In this document: piece by piece, positions 59,267-64,000 of the stretch
Layout of the letters: the number at the start of each line of letters is the position of its first letter
How positions within the stretch are numbered: the stretch's first letter is position 1
Assembly (NCBI RefSeq): GCF_001514065.1
Contig: NZ_KQ948424.1
Coordinates: forward strand, 1 to 64,000
Length of the DNA stretch: 64,000 nucleotides
Source of the DNA: Streptomyces antibioticus
GTDB lineage: Bacteria > Actinomycetota > Actinomycetes > Streptomycetales > Streptomycetaceae
Direction: 5' to 3'
Notes under the pieces: model-generated
The model's database searches: none
What the model was told of the DNA's origin: nothing
The model's input: only the letters and a program-made list of their open reading frames with translations
Made by a program: the position numbers and the translations under genes

Positions 59267-62200
59267 GTGCGGGGCTACGAACGCCAGGAGCGAGAGCCGG
59301 CGGCTGACGTCGACCACCTCTCTCGGTTCGAGGCCGAGATGGATCGGCTGAAGACCGAGCGGGAGAAGGCGATCCAGCACGCCGAGGACCTCGGCTACCA
59401 GGTCGAGGTGCTGCGCGCCAAGCTGCACGAGGCGCGCCGCACCATCATGTCCCGGCCCGAGTTCTCGGGCGGCGACATCGGCTACCAGGCCGAACAGTTG
59501 CTGCGCAACGCCCAGATGCAGGCCGACCAGCTGCGTCAGGACGCCGAGCGCGAGCTGAGCCAGGCGCGGGCGCAGACCCAGCGCATCCTCCAGGAGCACG
59601 CCGAGAACGCGGCGCGGCTCCAGGCGGAGCTGCACCAGGAGGCGGTCACCCGTCGCCAGCAGCTGGACCAGGAGCTCGCCGAGCGCCGCCAGACCGTCGA
59701 GTCGCACGTCAACGAGAACGTGGCGTGGGCCGAGCAGCTGCGCGCCCGCAGCGAGCAGCAGGCCCGCCGGCTCCTGGAGGAGTCCCGCGCGGAGGCAGAG
59801 CAGGCCATGGCGGCCGCCCGCGCGGAGGCCGAGCGGCTCACCGCAGAGGCCCGTCAGCGGCTGACCAGCGAGGCCGAGTCGGCCCGCGCCGAGGCCGAGC
59901 AGCTGCTGCGCCGCGCCCGCGCGGACGCCGAGCGGCTGCTGAACGCGGCCTCCACCCAGGCCCAGGAGGCCACCGACCACGCCGAGCAGCTGCGCAGCTC
60001 CACGGCGACGGAGTCGGACACCGCCCGCCGCCAGGCCACCGAGCTCAGCCGCGCCGCCGAGCAGCGGATGACGGAGGCGGAGGAGGCGCTGCGCAAGGCG
60101 CAGGCCGAGGCCGAGAAGCTCGTCACCGAGGCCAAGGCCGCCGCCGAGAAGGCCCTGTCGAGCGCCGAGTCCGCCAACGAACAGCGCGTCCGTACGGCGA
60201 AGGAGCAGGTCGCCCGGCTGGTCAGCGAGGCCACCCAGGAGGCCGAGACCACCAAGGCGGACGCCGAGCAGATCGTCGCGGACGCCCGCGCGGAGGCCGA
60301 GAAGATCGTCGCCGAGGCCGCCGAGAAGGCCCGCACGATCACCGCGGAGGAGACCGCCTCCCAGCTCGGCAAGGCCGCCAAGACCGCCGAGGACGTCCTG
60401 AACAAGGCATCCGAGGACGCCCGTAACACCACCAAGGCCGCAGCCGAGGAGGCCGAGCGGATCCGTTCCGAGGCCGAGGCCGAGGCGGACCGGCTGCGCG
60501 CCGAGGCGCACGACCTGGCCGAGCAGCTCAAGGGCGCGGCCAAGGACGACACCAAGGAGTACCGCGCCAAGACGGTCGAGCTGCAGGAGGAGGCCCGCCG
60601 ACTGCGCGGCGAGGCCGAGCAGCTGCGCGCCGACGCGGTCGCCGAGGGCGAGAAGATCCGCGCGGAGGCCCGCAAGGAGGCCGTCCAGCAGATCGAGGAG
60701 GCGGCCAAGACCGCCGAGGAGCTGCTGGCCAAGGCCAGGGCGGACGCCGACGAGCTGCGCCAGACGGCGACGGCGGACAGCGAGAAGGTCCGCACCGAGG
60801 CCATCGAGCGGGCGACGACCCTGCGCCGGCAGGCCGAGGAGACCCTCCAGCGGACCCGGCAGGAGGCCGAGCGCCACCGCGAAGAGGTCATCGAGCAGTC
60901 CGAGGGCATCCGCAACGACGCCGAGCAGGCCGCGCGCGAGCTGCGCGAGGAGACCGAGCGCGCCATAGAGGCCCGTCGCACGGAGGCCGCCGAGGAGCTG
61001 ACCCGGCTTCACACCGAGGCCGAGGAGCGGCTGACGGCCGCCGAGCAGGCGCTGACCGAGGCCCGTGAGGAGGCCGCGCGGATCCGCCGCGAGGCCGCCG
61101 AGGAGACCGAGCGGCTGCGCGGCGAGGCCGCCGAACGCATCCGCACGCTTCAGCAGCAGGCCGAGGCGGAGGCCGACCGGCTGCGCACCGAGGCCGCGGC
61201 CGACGCGTCCGCGTCCCGGGCCGAGGGCGAGGCCGTCGCCGTACGGCTGCGTTCGGAGGCCGCGGCCGAGGCCGAGCGGCTCAAGACGGAGGCCCAGGAC
61301 ACCGCCGACCGGGTCCGCGCGGAGGCACAGGCCGCCGCCGAGCGCCTGGCGACGGAGGCGTCCGAGACGCTGGCCGCCGCCCAGGAGGAGGCCGTACGGC
61401 GTCGTCGTGAGGCCGAGGAGACCCTCGGGGCGGCGCGGGCCGAGGCCGACCAGGAGCGTGAGCGGGCCCGCGAGCAGAGCGACGAGCTGCTGGCCGCGGC
61501 GCGCAGCCGGGTCGAGGACGCGCAGGCCGAGGCGGTACGGCTGGTCGAGGAGGCCGACCGGCGCGCCACCGAGATGGTGTCGGCGGCCGAGCAGCACGCC
61601 CAGCAGGTCCGCGACTCGGTCGCCGGGCTGCACGAGCAGGCCCAGGAGGAGATCACCGGGCTGCGCAGCGCCGCCGAGCACGCGGCGGACCGTACCCGCC
61701 GGGAGGCCGAGGAGGAGGCGGACCGGGTCCGCGCCGACGCCTACGCCGAGCGGGAGCGGGCCAGCGAGGACGCGAGCCGTGTCCGGCGCGAGGCCAGCGA
61801 GGAGTCGGAGGCCGCCAAGGCGCTCGCCGAGCGCACCATGGCGGACGCGATGGCCGAGTCCGAGCGGCTGCGCTCCGACGCGTCCGAGTACGCCCAGCGG
61901 GTGCGCACGGAGGCTTCCGACGCGCTCGCCGAGGCCGACCAGGCCGCGGCCCGGACCCGGGCGGACGCCCGTGAGGACGCCAACCGCATCCGCTCGGACG
62001 CGGCCGGACAGGCCGACGCCCTCATCACCGAGGCGCGCAACGAGGCCGAGCGGCTGACCACGGACACCATCCGGGACACCGACCAGCTGCGGCAGGACAC
62101 GGTCGCCGAGGCGGAGCGGCTGCGTCAGGAGACCACCGCCGAGGCCGAGCGGGTCCGGGCCGAGGCCATCAGCAAGGCCGAGCGGCTCATCGCGGACGCC

Positions 62201-63178
62201 ACCGACGACGCGGAGCGGCTGCGCGCCGAGGCCGCCGAGACGGTCGGCTCCGCCCAGCAGCACGCCGAGCGGATCCGCACCGAGTCCGAGCGCGTCAAGG
62301 CCGACGCCCTGGCCGAGGCGGAGCGCATGCTCAACGCCGCGCGCGAGGAGGCCGACCACACCCTCGACGAGGCCCGCAAGGACGCCAACAAGCGGCGCCA
62401 GGACGTGGCCGAGCAGGTGGACACGCTCATCAACGAGACCACCGCCGAGGCCGACAAGCTGCTCACCGAGGCTCAGCAGCAGGCCCACAAGACCACCGCG
62501 GAGGCGGAGGCGCAGGCCGACTCGATGGTCGGCGCCGCCCGCAAGGAGGCCGACCGGCTGGTCTCCGAGGCGACGGTCGAGGGCAACTCCCGGGTGGAGA
62601 AGGCCCGTACGGACGCGGACGAGCTGCTCGTCGGCGCCCGCCGGGACGCCACCGCCATAAGGGAGCGGGCCGAGGAGCTGCGCGAGCGCATCACGTCCGA
62701 GATCGAGAGCCTGCACGAGCGGGCCCGCCGCGAGGCCGCCGAGACGATGAAGTCGACCGGCGACCGCTGCGACGCGCTCATCAAGGCATCCGAGGAACAG
62801 CTGGCGAAGGCTCAGGCCAAGGCCAAGGAGCTGGTCTCGGAGGCCAATTCGGAGGCGGGCAAGGTCCGGATCGCCGCCGTGAAGAAGGCCGAGCTGCTCC
62901 TGAAGGAGGCCGAGCAGAAGAAGTCGGCCCTCGTGAGGGAGGCCGAGGAGCTCAAGGCGGAGGCGATCCGCGAGGCCAAGCGCACGGTCGAGGAAGGAAA
63001 GCGCGAGCTGGAGATCCTGGTGCGGCGCCGCGAGGACATCAATGCCGAGATCTCCCGTGTCCAGGACGTCCTGGAGGCGTTGGAGTCCTTCGAGGCTCCC
63101 GGCGGGGGCAAGGACGGCGGCGTCAAGGCGGGCGTCTCGGTCGGAGCCCCTCGTTCGGGTAAGCCTTCGGACAGTTAA
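59267..63178 (+). CDS. scy: Scy, long coiled-coil polarity protein
   Basis: 1303 residues from GTG 59267 (GGGA 8 nt upstream). A short N-terminal segment (EPAADVDHLSRFEAEMDRLKTEREKAIQHAEDLGYQVEVLRAKLHEARR) is followed by over 1200 residues of uninterrupted coiled coil rich in Ala, Glu, Arg and Asp. A hendecad-like pattern (EAERLxxEA, RAEAEAxRL) repeats throughout, with the 51-residue periodicity described for this class. The C-terminus (AEISRVQDVLEALESFEAPGGGKDGG) is non-coiled. Scy assembles with DivIVA and FilP at hyphal tips and sets tip number. The minus strand is open for 1224 codons, only a composition effect. Confidence 0.95.
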   Translation: MRGYERQEREPAADVDHLSRFEAEMDRLKTEREKAIQHAEDLGYQVEVLRAKLHEARRTIMSRPEFSGGDIGYQAEQLLRNAQMQADQLRQDAERELSQARAQTQRILQEHAENAARLQAELHQEAVTRRQQLDQELAERRQTVESHVNENVAWAEQLRARSEQQARRLLEESRAEAEQAMAAARAEAERLTAEARQRLTSEAESARAEAEQLLRRARADAERLLNAASTQAQEATDHAEQLRSSTATESDTARRQATELSRAAEQRMTEAEEALRKAQAEAEKLVTEAKAAAEKALSSAESANEQRVRTAKEQVARLVSEATQEAETTKADAEQIVADARAEAEKIVAEAAEKARTITAEETASQLGKAAKTAEDVLNKASEDARNTTKAAAEEAERIRSEAEAEADRLRAEAHDLAEQLKGAAKDDTKEYRAKTVELQEEARRLRGEAEQLRADAVAEGEKIRAEARKEAVQQIEEAAKTAEELLAKARADADELRQTATADSEKVRTEAIERATTLRRQAEETLQRTRQEAERHREEVIEQSEGIRNDAEQAARELREETERAIEARRTEAAEELTRLHTEAEERLTAAEQALTEAREEAARIRREAAEETERLRGEAAERIRTLQQQAEAEADRLRTEAAADASASRAEGEAVAVRLRSEAAAEAERLKTEAQDTADRVRAEAQAAAERLATEASETLAAAQEEAVRRRREAEETLGAARAEADQERERAREQSDELLAAARSRVEDAQAEAVRLVEEADRRATEMVSAAEQHAQQVRDSVAGLHEQAQEEITGLRSAAEHAADRTRREAEEEADRVRADAYAERERASEDASRVRREASEESEAAKALAERTMADAMAESERLRSDASEYAQRVRTEASDALAEADQAAARTRADAREDANRIRSDAAGQADALITEARNEAERLTTDTIRDTDQLRQDTVAEAERLRQETTAEAERVRAEAISKAERLIADATDDAERLRAEAAETVGSAQQHAERIRTESERVKADALAEAERMLNAAREEADHTLDEARKDANKRRQDVAEQVDTLINETTAEADKLLTEAQQQAHKTTAEAEAQADSMVGAARKEADRLVSEATVEGNSRVEKARTDADELLVGARRDATAIRERAEELRERITSEIESLHERARREAAETMKSTGDRCDALIKASEEQLAKAQAKAKELVSEANSEAGKVRIAAVKKAELLLKEAEQKKSALVREAEELKAEAIREAKRTVEEGKRELEILVRRREDINAEISRVQDVLEALESFEAPGGGKDGGVKAGVSVGAPRSGKPSDS

Positions 63179-63190
63179 CCGACAGGTTCC

Positions 63191-63208
63191 GACCGGTCAC
63201 GACCGGTC
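63191..63208 (+). terminator. Paired GACCGGTC palindromes after scy
   Basis: GACCGGTC-AC-GACCGGTC, two copies of a self-complementary octamer 12 nt after the scy stop. It can form an 8-bp hairpin with a tight loop; whether it terminates transcription or binds a protein is unclear. Confidence 0.4.
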
Positions 63209-63381
63209 GAACTGCGGTGCCGTCTGGGGCGTTTGACCAAGTTTTTGGCAAGCCGTCCAAGGGTTAGCCACTCAAAAGGGGTGTCATTCTCCAGATCAAA
63301 CACGTATCCGCTCGATGACACACCGCTTCGGCCCCTAGGATTCCCCCTATCACCTCACCGGTCTCATTTGACAGGAACCCC

Positions 63382-64000
63382 ATGAGCGACACTTCCCCCT
63401 ACGGCTTCGAGCTTGTGCGGCGTGGGTACGACCGCGCTCAGGTGGACGAACGTATCTCCAAGCTCGTCTCCGACCGTGACAGCGCTCTCACCCGCATCAC
63501 CGCTCTGGAAAAGCGCATCGAGGAGCTCCACCTCGAGACGCAGAACGCCCAGGCTCAGGTAAGCGACGCGGAGCCGTCGTACGCCGGTCTCGGCGCGCGT
63601 GTCGAGAAGATCCTCCGCCTCGCCGAGGAAGAGGCCAAGGATCTGCGCGAGGAGGCCCGTCGCGCGGCCGAGCAGCACCGCGAGCTGGCCGAGTCCGCGG
63701 CCCAGCAGGTGCGCAACGACGCGGAGTCGTTCGCCGCGGAGCGCAAGGCCAAGGCTGAGGACGAAGGCGTCCGGATCGTCGAGAAGGCCAAGAGCGACGC
63801 GTCGCAGCTGCGCGCCGAGGCCCAGAAGGACGCGCAGTCCAAGCGTGAGGAGGCGGACGCCCTCTTCGAGGAGACCCGCGCCAAGGCCGCTCAGGCCGCC
63901 GCGGACTTCGAGACCAACCTGGCCAAGCGTCGCGAGCAGTCGGAGCGCGACCTCGCGTCCCGTCAGCAGAAGGCCGAGAAGCGCCTCGCGGAGATCGAGC
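63382..64000 (+). CDS. filP: FilP intermediate-filament-like protein, N-terminal part
   Basis: First 206 residues, running off the window edge (homologs are about 310). The N-terminus SPYGFELVRRGYDRAQVDERISKLVSDRDSALTRI resembles the DivIVA-like start, then a coiled coil (ARVEKILRLAEEEAKDLREEARRAAEQHRELAE...) with the same residue pattern as Scy. FilP forms filaments that stiffen hyphae near the tip. ATG 63382 has AGGAA upstream. Separate promoter likely in the 203-bp gap, where a TAGGAT box lies at 63336. Confidence 0.94.
   Translation, partial: MSDTSPYGFELVRRGYDRAQVDERISKLVSDRDSALTRITALEKRIEELHLETQNAQAQVSDAEPSYAGLGARVEKILRLAEEEAKDLREEARRAAEQHRELAESAAQQVRNDAESFAAERKAKAEDEGVRIVEKAKSDASQLRAEAQKDAQSKREEADALFEETRAKAAQAAADFETNLAKRREQSERDLASRQQKAEKRLAEIE

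Noticed and set aside
59042-62716. A 1224-codon open frame on the minus strand of scy
   Set aside because: It is the mirror of the GAGGCC-rich coiled-coil repeats. Its translation is Leu/Gly/Arg low complexity with no domain, start context or codon bias of a real gene.

Overview
The window is high-GC DNA with the coding style, GTG starts and gene families of a Streptomyces chromosome arm-core region. From memory the gene order glgE-treS-mak-glgB ... pfkA, pta-ackA, pyk ... icmA ... thiolase-meaB-epimerase-scy-filP resembles the Streptomyces coelicolor SCO5443-to-SCO5396 block; this is recall, not a search. No tRNA, rRNA, CRISPR array, insertion sequence or phage gene was seen.

Layout. 1-6143: GlgE-pathway alpha-glucan cluster (end of glgE, treS, maltokinase, glgB with a Lys/Ala-rich extension). 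6211-14866: lipoprotein, HelD-type RNA polymerase-associated motor, thioredoxin/MerR pair, AsnC regulator divergent from an epimerase/aldo-keto reductase pair, tandem repeats, a mycothiol-type protein divergent from MarR over a shared operator, and a DUF2127 protein. 15121-19115: dctA divergent from a CitA/CitB-type two-component system. 19112-23187: an accessory island with a STAND (NB-ARC-TPR) protein, a membrane protein, and a divergent nucleosidase. The first and last share a short GDHxDFRGGxF motif, as expected of an amyloid-signalling NLR/effector pair, and a broken NB-ARC fragment follows the effector. 23232-24321: a decayed PPOX-type fragment and an XRE-like regulator.

24350-30528: central carbon metabolism (pfkA, pta-ackA, pyk). 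30563-33220: a three-gene envelope or secreted cluster (Ser/Pro-rich protein, DUF6114, DUF6230). 33868-37464: CnoX-type thioredoxin, TetR, and isobutyryl-CoA mutase large subunit under a perfect 24-bp palindrome. 37517-40752: DUF3817, MarR, MFS and ArsR-type genes. 40930-45678: cslA-glxA with convergent cslZ, the apical glucan machinery. 45841-48751: a TetR-autoregulated operon and a thiamine-binding/DUF3817 pair. 48886-51408: DUF6191 and three AIM24-family paralogs. 51504-56105: MarR, a two-component system with a divergent PepSY target, and an MFS gene ending in an inverted repeat. 56257-59056: MeaB, thiolase and methylmalonyl-CoA epimerase. 59267-64000: the coiled-coil polarity proteins Scy and FilP (FilP cut by the window end).

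Common threads: glycogen/trehalose and glycolytic-acetate enzymes at the left, B12-dependent acyl-CoA rearrangement split between icmA and meaB/epimerase, and two hyphal-tip systems (CslA/GlxA/CslZ and Scy/FilP) within 25 kb. Several genes appear leaderless (a TAnnnT -10 box exactly 6 nt before the start). Nearly every regulator gene has a readable palindrome next to it.
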